Of a stretch of 5,989 bases of DNA, positions 1 through 5,989 are shown piece by piece. Numbering within the stretch: position 1 is the first letter of the stretch; the number at the start of each line of letters is the position of its first letter. Source of the DNA: Sphingomonadales bacterium UBA6171 (GTDB taxonomy: Bacteria; Pseudomonadota; Alphaproteobacteria; Sphingomonadales; Sphingomonadaceae); NCBI GenBank assembly GCA_002422985.1, contig DITZ01000046.1:1-5989 (forward strand), read 5' to 3'. A program made the position numbers and the translations under genes. The notes under the pieces are model-generated. The model was given only the letters and a program-made list of their open reading frames with translations. It searched no databases and had not been told where the DNA came from.

Positions 1-1
1 C

Positions 2-1669
2 TTTCACAACTGGACCGGCAACCGCATCACCTGTCGCTACTGGTTCCAGCTCAGCCTGAAGGAAGGCTTCACCGTCTTTCGCGATCAGCAATTCTCTGAA
101 TCCATCGGTTCGGCCGCGGTGAAGCGCATCGAAAGCATCCGCACGCTGCGCAGCTTCCAGTTCCCCGAGGATGAAGGCCCGCTGGCGCACGCCGTGCAGC
201 CCGAAGCCTATCTGGAAATCTCCAATTTCTACACCGCCACCGTCTATAACAAGGGGGCCGAGCTGGCCCGCATGATCCACCGCCTGCTGGGGCCGGACGC
301 CTTCCGGCGCGGGTCAGACCGTTTCTTTGCCGACAATGACGGCAAGGCCGCCACGGTGGCCGATTTCCTCGCCGCCATGGCCGGCCAGGGGCTGGACAGC
401 GCGCGCTTCCGCCACTGGTACAGCCAGCCCGGCACCCCGCGCCTGACGGTGGCCGCCCATCATGACGCGGCGAACAGCCGGCTGACGCTGAACCTCGCCC
501 AGTCCAACCCCGCAAGCGCGGCCGCCGCGCCGCTGCCGATCCCGCTCGACATCGCGCTTTTCTCCGCCAGCGGCGAGAAGCTGGCCGAAACACGCGATGC
601 CGCGCTCACCGAACGCTTCGCCGACCTCGTCTTCGACGGCATCAGCGCGCCGCCTGTCCTGTCGCTGAACCGGGGCTTCACCGCCCCCGTCATCGTCTCG
701 CCCGAACCCGGCCGCGCGGCGCTGGCGCTGCTCGCCCGCGCAGAGGATGACCCCTTCGCCCGCTATGAAGCCATGCAGCAGCTGATGCTCTCCGCGCTCA
801 GCGACAGTATCGGCAGCGGCCGCATCGAGGGTGAAGATGATGTCGCCACCGCCGTCGCCCGGCTGCTGGAACAGTGGCGGGACGACCCGGCGCTCACCGC
901 CGAAACCATCCTCATCCCATCTGAATCGCTCATCGGCGAACGCATGCCGCTCCTTGATCCCGCCGCCGTCCACAGCGCGCGCGAAGGTCTGCGCCGCGCG
1001 CTGCTCACCGCCCTTGAAACCCCGCTCACCGCCATCTGGAACAGCTGCACCGCCGATCCCGGATCCATCACGCCACAGGCCAAGGGCCTGCGCCGGCTGA
1101 AGTCCGTCACCCTGTCCCTGTTAACAGCCGCCGACAGCGCGGAATCCGCGCAACTGGCCTACAGCCAGTTTATCGACGCCACCACCATGACCGACCGGAT
1201 GGCAGCGCTCACCGCGCTCAGCCATTCGCACCACCCGCAGCGCCGGGAAGCGCTACGCCGCTTCCACGACCGCTATGCCGCCATGCCCGAAGTGATGGAC
1301 AAATGGTTCGGTGCCCAGGCCGCCTCCATCCGCGCCGATGTGCTGGCCGAAGTGCGGGCGCTGGAACAGCACCCGCTCTACAGCCAGCGCAACCCCAACC
1401 GGCTGCGCGCGCTGGTGCTGGGCTATGCGATGAACCAGCCGCGCTTCCACCGGAAAGACGGCGCGGGCTACGCCTTTGTCGAGGCGCAGGTGCGCGCCGC
1501 GGATGCCATCAACCCGCAATCCGCCGCCCGGCTTGCTGCACCCCTCACCCGCTGGCGGCGCCTCGTGCCGCCCTATGCCGATGCCATGCGCGCGTCACTG
1601 GAACGGCTGGCCGCGTCCCCCACCATCTCGCGTGACCTCCTTGAAGTCGTGAGCCAGAGCCTCAAATGA
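2..1669 (+). CDS. pepN: Aminopeptidase N (M1 family), 5'-truncated by window edge
   Basis: Aminopeptidase N removes N-terminal residues from peptides, normally in the cytoplasm, using one zinc ion. The frame is open from base 2, and 555 residues are visible of about 870 in E. coli PepN. The window opens at FHNWTGNR, so the first His and Glu of HExxH lie outside; the second His is at 5-7. The third zinc ligand, Glu in LKEG, is at 62-64. The transition-state Tyr in VYNKGAE (245-247) is 61 codons later, matching the E320-Y381 spacing in E. coli. WYSQPGTP follows near 416. The remainder matches the beta domain and the helical C-terminal domain of PepN from memory, including MDKWF, NPNR.RAL, FH..DG.GY and NPQ.A.RL..PL. 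A downstream GTG at 119 is not the real start, since catalytic residues lie before it. One oddity is Tyr at 38-40 where PepN usually has Asp. The stop overlaps the next start. Confidence 0.97.
   Translation, partial: FHNWTGNRITCRYWFQLSLKEGFTVFRDQQFSESIGSAAVKRIESIRTLRSFQFPEDEGPLAHAVQPEAYLEISNFYTATVYNKGAELARMIHRLLGPDAFRRGSDRFFADNDGKAATVADFLAAMAGQGLDSARFRHWYSQPGTPRLTVAAHHDAANSRLTLNLAQSNPASAAAAPLPIPLDIALFSASGEKLAETRDAALTERFADLVFDGISAPPVLSLNRGFTAPVIVSPEPGRAALALLARAEDDPFARYEAMQQLMLSALSDSIGSGRIEGEDDVATAVARLLEQWRDDPALTAETILIPSESLIGERMPLLDPAAVHSAREGLRRALLTALETPLTAIWNSCTADPGSITPQAKGLRRLKSVTLSLLTAADSAESAQLAYSQFIDATTMTDRMAALTALSHSHHPQRREALRRFHDRYAAMPEVMDKWFGAQAASIRADVLAEVRALEQHPLYSQRNPNRLRALVLGYAMNQPRFHRKDGAGYAFVEAQVRAADAINPQSAARLAAPLTRWRRLVPPYADAMRASLERLAASPTISRDLLEVVSQSLK
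1666..1669 (+). promoter_or_regulatory. ATGA stop-start overlap, translational coupling of pepN and the M16 gene
   Basis: The M16 ATG (1666-1668) and the pepN TGA (1667-1669) share two bases. The preceding 20 bases have no good AGGAGG-like site, only scattered GAG and AGAG. Re-initiation by ribosomes finishing pepN is therefore the likely route of translation, and a promoter private to the M16 gene is not apparent. Confidence 0.75.
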
Positions 1670-4563
1670 TCAAAACTCTCCTCCTCGCCGCCATCCTCGC
1701 CGCCCCCGCCCCCGCGCAGGCGGCGCAACTGGCTCCCGCGCAGGCGGCGCAACTGGCCCCCGCGCCGCTCGCCGATCTGGTCGCGAAGATCAGCATCCCC
1801 TACGAACAGTTCCGCCTCAACAACGGCCTCACCGTCGTCGTCCACACCGATCGCAAGGCACCGCTGGTCTCGGTCGGCGTCTGGTATCTGGTCGGCGCAC
1901 GCGACGAGCCGGTCGGCCGCTCCGGCTTCGCGCATCTGTTCGAACATCTGATGTTCCGCGGCTCCGAACATAGCCGGCAGGATCATTTCCGCCCGCTGGA
2001 GGAAGCCGGCGGCACCCAGTTGAACGGCACCACCGATTTCGACCGCACCAACTATTATCAAACCGTCCCCACCCCCGCGCTCGATCTCGCCCTGTTCCTC
2101 GAATCAGACCGCATGGGCTGGCTCCTCCCCGCTTTGACGCAAGCGGTGCTGGACAGCGAACGCGGCATCGTCCTCAACGAAAAGGCACAGGGCGAAAACC
2201 AGCCCGGCGGCCTCGTCCATACCGCGCTGTTCGCCGCGCTGTTCCCCGCCGATCACCCCTATGGCGTCTCCGCCATCGGCCAGGCCCCCGATCTGAAGGC
2301 CGCCACGCTGGACGACACCAAAGGCTGGTTCCGTGAAAATTACGGCCCCAACAACGCCGTCCTCGTGCTGGCCGGCGACACAGACGCAGCCACCGCCCGC
2401 CCCATGGTCGAACGCTGGTTCGGCCAGATCGCCCCCGGTCCCACCCCCGCCCGCTTCAAGGCCGCCACCGTCAGCCGCCCCGCCACCACCCGTGAAACGC
2501 TGACAGACAAGGTCGCCACCGCCCGCCTCATCCGCGCCTGGGCGCTCCCCGCGTCAGACGCGCCGCTGCTGGCCGACCTCGACGTCGGCCTCGCAACGCT
2601 TGGCGACGGCCCCACCTCGCTGCTCTATGATCGCCTCGTGCGGCAGGAACGCCTCGCCGTCGGCGTCAGCGCCGGCGCATCCTTCTGGCAGGGTGCCGGC
2701 ATCGCCAGCATCAGCATAGACGTCCGCCCCGGCGTCGATCCCGCCCTTGCCGAAGCCCGCGCCGACGCGCTCCTCGCCCAATGGATGCGCGAAGGCCCCA
2801 GCGCGGATGAACTCACCCGTATCACCACCCGCGTCGTCGGCAGCAGCATCCGCAGCCTCGAACAGGTCGGCGGCGGCGGCGGCAAGGGTGCCGCACTCGC
2901 CGAAGGCGCGCTCTTCCATCAGGATCCCGGCCGCTACAAACAGGATCTGGCCGACATCGCCGCCGCCACACCCGAAAGTGTCCGCGCCGCCGCCCGCACC
3001 TATCTCTCGTCCGGCGACCACCGCATCACGCTGCTGCCCGGCGAGCGCAACCCCACCAGCATCGCTGTCCGCCAATCCCCGCGCACCGTCAGCACCCCGC
3101 GCACCCCTGCCACCGGCTTCGTGGCGCAGGGCACCCCCGCCAACCGCAGCCGGCACCCCGTCCCGGCCGGCGAAACCCGCCTCACCACCCCCGCGATCGA
3201 ACGCGCCAGGCTTGCCAACGGGCTGGCCGTCACCCTCGTCCGCAACGACGCCGTCCCCGTCGTCCGCCTGCAACTCAGCTTCCCCACCGGCATCCCCGCC
3301 GACAGCCGCGCCAAACCCGGCACCCAGCGCATGATGCTCGCCCTGCTGCGCGAAGGCAGCAACGGCGCGCTCGGCCAATTGGATGGCCCCGAAATCGCCC
3401 GCCGGTCCGAACGCCTCGGCCTCAGCTTCGCCGCCGCCGCCGGGCTGGACGCCACCCGCCTGTCGCTTAGCGCCCTCAGCGTCAATCTCGCCCCCTCGCT
3501 GCAACTCTACGCCGACATGCTCCGCCACCCGACCTTCGACGCCAGCCAGTTGAACCGCGTCCGCGGCCAGATCCTCGCCAGCCTGGACGCCGAAGCCGTC
3601 AGCCCCAACGGCATCGCCACCCGCGCCGCGCCGCCGCTCATCTACGGCCCCGATCACCCCTATGGCTTCAGCTTCACCGGCAATGGCACCAGCGAAGGCG
3701 TCACCGCCATCACGCGGGACGATCTGCTCGCCTTCCACCGCGCCACCTTCCATCCGTCGCAGGCCAGCCTGTTCATCGTCGGCGACAAGAGCATCGCGGA
3801 AATGCAGCCCCTGCTCGAAGCCACGCTCGGCAACTGGCAGACCAGCCCGGCCGCGCATATGGCGATCAGCGTCATGCCCGCTGCCCGGCCACAGGCCGCC
3901 GGCCGCATCATCCTTTATGATCGCCCCAATTCCCCCCAGTCCGTCATCCTCGCCGCCGCCCCGCTGCCGCTCACCGGCCGCGACGACACGCTCCCGCTGT
4001 CGCTTGCCAATGATGCCTTCGGCGGCAGCTTCACCGCCCGCCTCAACAAGCTGCTGCGCGAGGAGAAAAACTGGACCTACGGCGCGCAGACATCGATCAG
4101 CGCCACCCGCCACGACATGCCCTTCATGCTCAGCGCCCCGGTCGAAACCCCGCGCACCGGCGACAGCATCGCCGCGATCCGCACGCTGCTGTCGCAATGG
4201 CACGGCAGCCACCCCGTCACGCAGGAGGAGCTGGACCGCGCCCGCGCCGCCCTCATCCGCGCGCTTCCCGGCGATTTCGAAACCGGCGGTGCCATGCTCG
4301 GCGCGCTGGAACGCGCCCACCTGCTCGGCCGGCCGGACGATTATCTCGACACCCTCCCGGCCCGCGCCGCCGCCGTAACGCTGAAGGCCGCCCAATCCGC
4401 CCCCATCCCCCGGGCCGACGCCCTCACCTACATCATCGTCGGCGACCGCACCCTGGTGGAACCCCAGCTAAAATCCCTGAACCTCCCCTACGAAGTCCGC
4501 CCGACAGCAGCCTCAAAAACACCCCCCACCCCCGGCACCGAGGGGCCGGGGGCGCGGCAATAA
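1666..4563 (+). CDS. Exported two-domain M16 zinc protease (pitrilysin/insulinase-like)
   Basis: This 965-residue protein is probably periplasmic or envelope-associated and degrades peptides with a zinc ion. Residues 1-27 look like a Sec signal peptide, with Lys3, a hydrophobic Leu/Ala core and AQA-type cleavage sites; there is no lipobox Cys. The N-terminal M16 half (about 45-460) has the inverted zinc motif HLFEH (His90, Glu93, His94). Glu165 and Glu172 match the two downstream glutamates of pitrilysin (E162, E169). A Pro/Thr-rich linker (about 460-505) leads to a second M16 half (about 510-930). There the HxxEH positions read RMMLA (555-559), so this half cannot bind zinc. It keeps the substrate-binding Arg/Tyr pair, Arg798 and Tyr805, with the same seven-residue spacing as R824/Y831 of insulin-degrading enzyme. 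DHPYG occurs in both halves. The ATG overlaps the pepN stop and has no strong ribosome site, suggesting translational coupling. The last ~19 residues are a low-complexity Pro/Gly/Thr tail. The peptide substrate is unknown. Confidence 0.95.
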   Translation: MIKTLLLAAILAAPAPAQAAQLAPAQAAQLAPAPLADLVAKISIPYEQFRLNNGLTVVVHTDRKAPLVSVGVWYLVGARDEPVGRSGFAHLFEHLMFRGSEHSRQDHFRPLEEAGGTQLNGTTDFDRTNYYQTVPTPALDLALFLESDRMGWLLPALTQAVLDSERGIVLNEKAQGENQPGGLVHTALFAALFPADHPYGVSAIGQAPDLKAATLDDTKGWFRENYGPNNAVLVLAGDTDAATARPMVERWFGQIAPGPTPARFKAATVSRPATTRETLTDKVATARLIRAWALPASDAPLLADLDVGLATLGDGPTSLLYDRLVRQERLAVGVSAGASFWQGAGIASISIDVRPGVDPALAEARADALLAQWMREGPSADELTRITTRVVGSSIRSLEQVGGGGGKGAALAEGALFHQDPGRYKQDLADIAAATPESVRAAARTYLSSGDHRITLLPGERNPTSIAVRQSPRTVSTPRTPATGFVAQGTPANRSRHPVPAGETRLTTPAIERARLANGLAVTLVRNDAVPVVRLQLSFPTGIPADSRAKPGTQRMMLALLREGSNGALGQLDGPEIARRSERLGLSFAAAAGLDATRLSLSALSVNLAPSLQLYADMLRHPTFDASQLNRVRGQILASLDAEAVSPNGIATRAAPPLIYGPDHPYGFSFTGNGTSEGVTAITRDDLLAFHRATFHPSQASLFIVGDKSIAEMQPLLEATLGNWQTSPAAHMAISVMPAARPQAAGRIILYDRPNSPQSVILAAAPLPLTGRDDTLPLSLANDAFGGSFTARLNKLLREEKNWTYGAQTSISATRHDMPFMLSAPVETPRTGDSIAAIRTLLSQWHGSHPVTQEELDRARAALIRALPGDFETGGAMLGALERAHLLGRPDDYLDTLPARAAAVTLKAAQSAPIPRADALTYIIVGDRTLVEPQLKSLNLPYEVRPTAASKTPPTPGTEGPGARQ
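1711..1764 (+). repeat. 24-bp in-frame tandem duplication in the M16 signal peptide
   Basis: Bases 1711-1734 and 1735-1758 are two adjacent 24-base units, identical except for the last base (T versus C). A six-base start of a third unit follows at 1759-1764. Each full unit encodes PAQAAQLA, so the protein carries two successive AQA-A candidate signal-peptidase sites (after residues 19 and 27). Slipped-strand duplication is the simplest explanation, and the near-identity suggests it is fairly recent. Confidence 0.9.
4529..4552. other. GC-rich hairpin inside the 3' end of the M16 gene
   Basis: CCCCCGG at 4529-4535 can pair with CCGGGGG at 4546-4552 around a 10-base loop, giving a 7-bp all-G/C stem. 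On the plus strand no T-run follows, so it is not a standard intrinsic terminator for the M16 transcript. On the minus strand a run of five T (4519-4515) follows after a 9-base gap, which is too far for a convincing terminator. It could stabilise the mRNA 3' end or slow polymerase coming from either side. Confidence 0.5.
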
Positions 4564-4684
4564 ACAACCACGCAGGGAAAAAGGGTTAATCACCCCAGCC
4601 CCGCCCGTATTCCCGCATGCACCCCCGCCCCAATCGGCCGGCGCATCTTGCCGATACGCCGCCTTTGCGGGCTATCGTGGCCGG
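4564..4684. other. Convergent intergenic gap
   Basis: These 121 bases separate the plus-strand protease operon from the minus-strand membrane-protein operon. I see no gene in it; the plus-strand ATG at 4617 opens a frame that only mirrors the minus-strand genes. It has a purine-rich stretch at 4574-4585 and a small hairpin described separately. No promoter is expected between convergent genes and none is evident. Confidence 0.7.
4578..4596 (-). terminator. Weak candidate intrinsic terminator of the minus-strand operon
   Basis: Read on the minus strand, GGGT and ACCC (4595-4592 and 4586-4583) form a 4-bp stem around a 5-base loop, extendable by one G-T wobble pair. A run of five T (4582-4578) follows directly. 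It lies about 90 bases past the stop of the small membrane-protein gene. Position and T-run fit a terminator, but the stem is very short, so termination could equally be Rho-dependent. Confidence 0.3.
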
Positions 4685-5188
4685 CTATCGCGCGCGCAAC
4701 CTGCGCGCCAAAAGCCGCCCGTCTTCGCCCAATGTCGCCTCCGCCACCATGGGCCCGCGCCGCATTTGCGCATCCATCGCCGGCACAGAGGCTTCCGAAA
4801 CCCGCAGCTGCGATTCAAACCATGGCGGCCCGCCGTCTTCGCCCGGCCGCACGCGCATCCGGCTCGCCTGCACATCCACCCGCGCCGCACAGGCCCCGCC
4901 GGCGGGCGCCACAAGCGCCACGATGGTCTCACCATCCCGCGCCAGACACAGATCGCACTCCGCCGTCGTCAGGCAGGGCACCGCATCGCCCTCCAGCCGC
5001 CAGTCCCAGCGAAAGGTCAGCGTCTGCCCGCGCAGCCGCATATGGCTCGATATATCGCTCACAGGAATGGCCCAGTGCGCCGCCCGCGCCAGCGCCCGTT
5101 CCTGCCATATTATCGCCCCCACCGCCGCCAGCAGGGGCAGCAGCAGCGCCACTATGGTGGCAATCCGCATGAGCGTGATCCGCTTCAT
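4685..5188 (-). CDS. GDYXXLXY-family-like single-anchor membrane protein
   Basis: This 167-residue protein has one hydrophobic helix (about residues 9-28) after a short basic start, MKRITLMR, so it is probably anchored in the inner membrane with the rest outside. Size, single anchor and gene order resemble GDYXXLXY-domain proteins, which have no established function. The signature is degenerate: at residues 54-61 I read GQTLTFRW, keeping Gly but replacing Asp, Tyr, Leu and the last Tyr with Gln, Thr, Phe and Trp. Four cysteines follow (C72, C78, C81, C100) and could form disulfides or a metal site if exported. The start at 5188 overlaps the stop of the upstream gene in an ATGA, which is why I prefer it to the in-frame Met at residue 7. 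The frame stays open upstream to 5728, but that part overlaps the membrane gene out of frame and reads as Ala/Gly-rich nonsense. Family assignment is by context and weak motif similarity. Confidence 0.75.
   Translation of the reverse strand: MKRITLMRIATIVALLLPLLAAVGAIIWQERALARAAHWAIPVSDISSHMRLRGQTLTFRWDWRLEGDAVPCLTTAECDLCLARDGETIVALVAPAGGACAARVDVQASRMRVRPGEDGGPPWFESQLRVSEASVPAMDAQMRRGPMVAEATLGEDGRLLARRLRAR
5185..5188 (-). promoter_or_regulatory. ATGA stop-start overlap in the minus-strand pair
   Basis: On the minus strand the TGA of the polytopic protein (5187-5185) overlaps the ATG of the small anchored protein (5188-5186). The sequence just upstream has no clear Shine-Dalgarno site, so coupled re-initiation is likely and the two products are probably made in a fixed ratio. 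Confidence 0.7.
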
Positions 5189-5989
5189 CGCCGCACCATG
5201 CGCCGCCAGCCCCAGGCCAGCAGCAGCAGCAACAGCCCGCCGCCGGCCAGCCCCAGCCCGGTGGAGGCCAGCGAGCCGAACAGCTCCACATAGATCAGGA
5301 AAATCCGCACTGCGATCGCGGCTATCGCCACGCCAAACAGCGTCGCCCGGCGCGCGACCGAAGCCTCCCGCGCAATCCAGCCCCACATCAGCATGAAGGT
5401 CAGCACACCCGCCAGCCGCGACGCCCAGCCATCGGCATGCGGCACGGCGAGCGTGGCAAAACCCGCCGCCAGCGGCCCCAGCAGCAGCGCCAGCAGCAGC
5501 CGGGGCGGCACCGGCCCCCGCCGCCCGAACAGCCACACCGCCGCCGCCATCAGCAGCGGCAGCACAAAGCGCCAGCCCCAGTCGCGCGCATCGCCGGCCG
5601 AAAGCGCCCGCGCCCAGACCAGATGCGCCAGGCTCGCCGCCAGCAGAATCAGCGGCACCGCAATCTCCCCCAGCACCCGCGCAAAGCCCTCGCCCAGCCC
5701 GGCCCGCTGTCCGGTTCCACGCAGGCACAGCAGCAGCAACAGATAGGGCGTCGCCAGCGCCACGCCGCCCAGCAGCAGGTCAACGGGCATGGTCCCGCGA
5801 TCCGCCGCCACCCCGAACAGCGTCGCCAGCAGCGCCGCCGCCCACAGCCCGCCGGTCAGCCGGGTGCGCCCCAGCAGCAGCAGCGCCGGGCTGGTCACCA
5901 GCAGCCAGTGCAGCCCCGCCTCCCACCATGCACCGTTCAGCGCATAAACCTGCGACAGCAGCAGAATCCCCGCCAGCACCAGCACGGCC
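5185..5989 (-). CDS. DUF2157/DUF4401-like polytopic membrane protein, N-terminus beyond window
   Basis: The frame is open from the right edge and 267 residues are visible. About ten hydrophobic segments can be drawn, near visible residues 1-17, 25-40, 47-62, 68-89, 105-126, 138-154, 163-181, 191-206, 214-234 and 237-261. It ends in a basic tail, RRMVRR. The ending, with RIFLIYVELFGSL followed by a Gly-rich then Leu-rich helix, resembles the C-terminus of DUF2157 proteins as I remember them. DUF4401 is a sister family also found beside GDYXXLXY genes and cannot be excluded. Family members are usually longer, so roughly 100 or more residues, including the true start, are probably missing; the GTG at 5985 is unlikely to be that start. 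The many Leu residues are encoded mostly by CTG, giving short CTG repeats. Function is unknown. Translation appears coupled to the downstream gene. Confidence 0.8.
   Translation of the reverse strand, partial: AVLVLAGILLLSQVYALNGAWWEAGLHWLLVTSPALLLLGRTRLTGGLWAAALLATLFGVAADRGTMPVDLLLGGVALATPYLLLLLCLRGTGQRAGLGEGFARVLGEIAVPLILLAASLAHLVWARALSAGDARDWGWRFVLPLLMAAAVWLFGRRGPVPPRLLLALLLGPLAAGFATLAVPHADGWASRLAGVLTFMLMWGWIAREASVARRATLFGVAIAAIAVRIFLIYVELFGSLASTGLGLAGGGLLLLLLAWGWRRMVRR

Noticed and set aside
831..1100. Plus-strand open frame inside pepN
   Set aside because: It is a Pro/Ser/Arg-rich out-of-frame reading of the pepN helical domain with no start signal or domain of its own.
2554..4395. 613-codon open frame on the minus strand opposite the M16 gene
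   Set aside because: It lies wholly opposite a strongly supported protease gene and reads as Gly/Ala/Glu-rich low-complexity protein with no recognisable domain, which is typical of antisense frames in GC-rich DNA.
4670..4690. Short direct repeat GGCTATCG, 13 bases apart at the minus-strand stop
   Set aside because: At eight bases it is too short to support as an element or attachment site.
4692..4708. GCGCGCA/TGCGCGC inverted repeat with a 3-base loop, as a terminator
   Set aside because: It lies within the last Arg-rich codons of the small membrane gene and no T-run follows on either strand; chance in GC-rich coding DNA is sufficient.
5218..5236. CAG/CTG trinucleotide runs here and elsewhere up to about 5885
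   Set aside because: They are Leu codons (CTG) in transmembrane helices; expected from codon bias, not a separate repeat element.
4617..5396. 259-codon plus-strand open frame opposite the two membrane genes
   Set aside because: Its product is Arg/Pro/Ser-rich without any domain, and the minus strand gives clear membrane segments and a coupled gene pair over the same bases.
5189..5728. Upstream extension of the small membrane-protein frame on the minus strand
   Set aside because: It overlaps the polytopic membrane gene out of frame and encodes Ala/Gly-rich filler; the ATGA overlap at 5185-5188 gives a natural start.

Overview
The window is GC-rich, tightly packed bacterial DNA with two pairs of genes running toward each other. 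The base composition, the strong preference for C/G-ending codons and the gene content suggest an alphaproteobacterium, most likely of the Sphingomonadales. That placement is an inference from style and family resemblance, because no rRNA or other taxonomic marker is present.

Left, plus strand (2-4563): the C-terminal two thirds of an aminopeptidase N (pepN, M1 zinc metallopeptidase), entering from beyond the left edge. Its stop overlaps the start of a 965-residue exported two-domain M16 (pitrilysin/insulinase-like) zinc protease in an ATGA arrangement. The M16 protein has one intact active-site half and one non-catalytic half, as in fused M16B proteases. The two peptidases are probably made from one mRNA. 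PepN normally acts in the cytoplasm on short peptides, while the M16 protein carries an export signal, so they probably handle peptides on opposite sides of the inner membrane.

Middle (4564-4684): a 121-base convergent gap. It holds only a weak candidate terminator for the minus-strand genes. A GC-rich hairpin lies just inside the 3' end of the M16 gene.

Right, minus strand (5989-4685): a polytopic membrane protein resembling DUF2157/DUF4401 proteins, cut off at its N-terminus by the window edge, followed by a 167-residue single-anchor protein resembling the GDYXXLXY family. These two also overlap by ATGA. Such gene pairs recur in Proteobacteria and have no firmly assigned function.

There are no RNA genes, mobile elements, CRISPR arrays or defence-like modules. 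I see no previously undescribed system here. The points worth a second look are small: a 24-base tandem duplication across the M16 signal-peptide cleavage region, an unusual residue in the PepN active-site helix, a hairpin-encoding C-terminal tail on the M16 protease, and a cysteine cluster with a degenerate signature motif in the small membrane protein.
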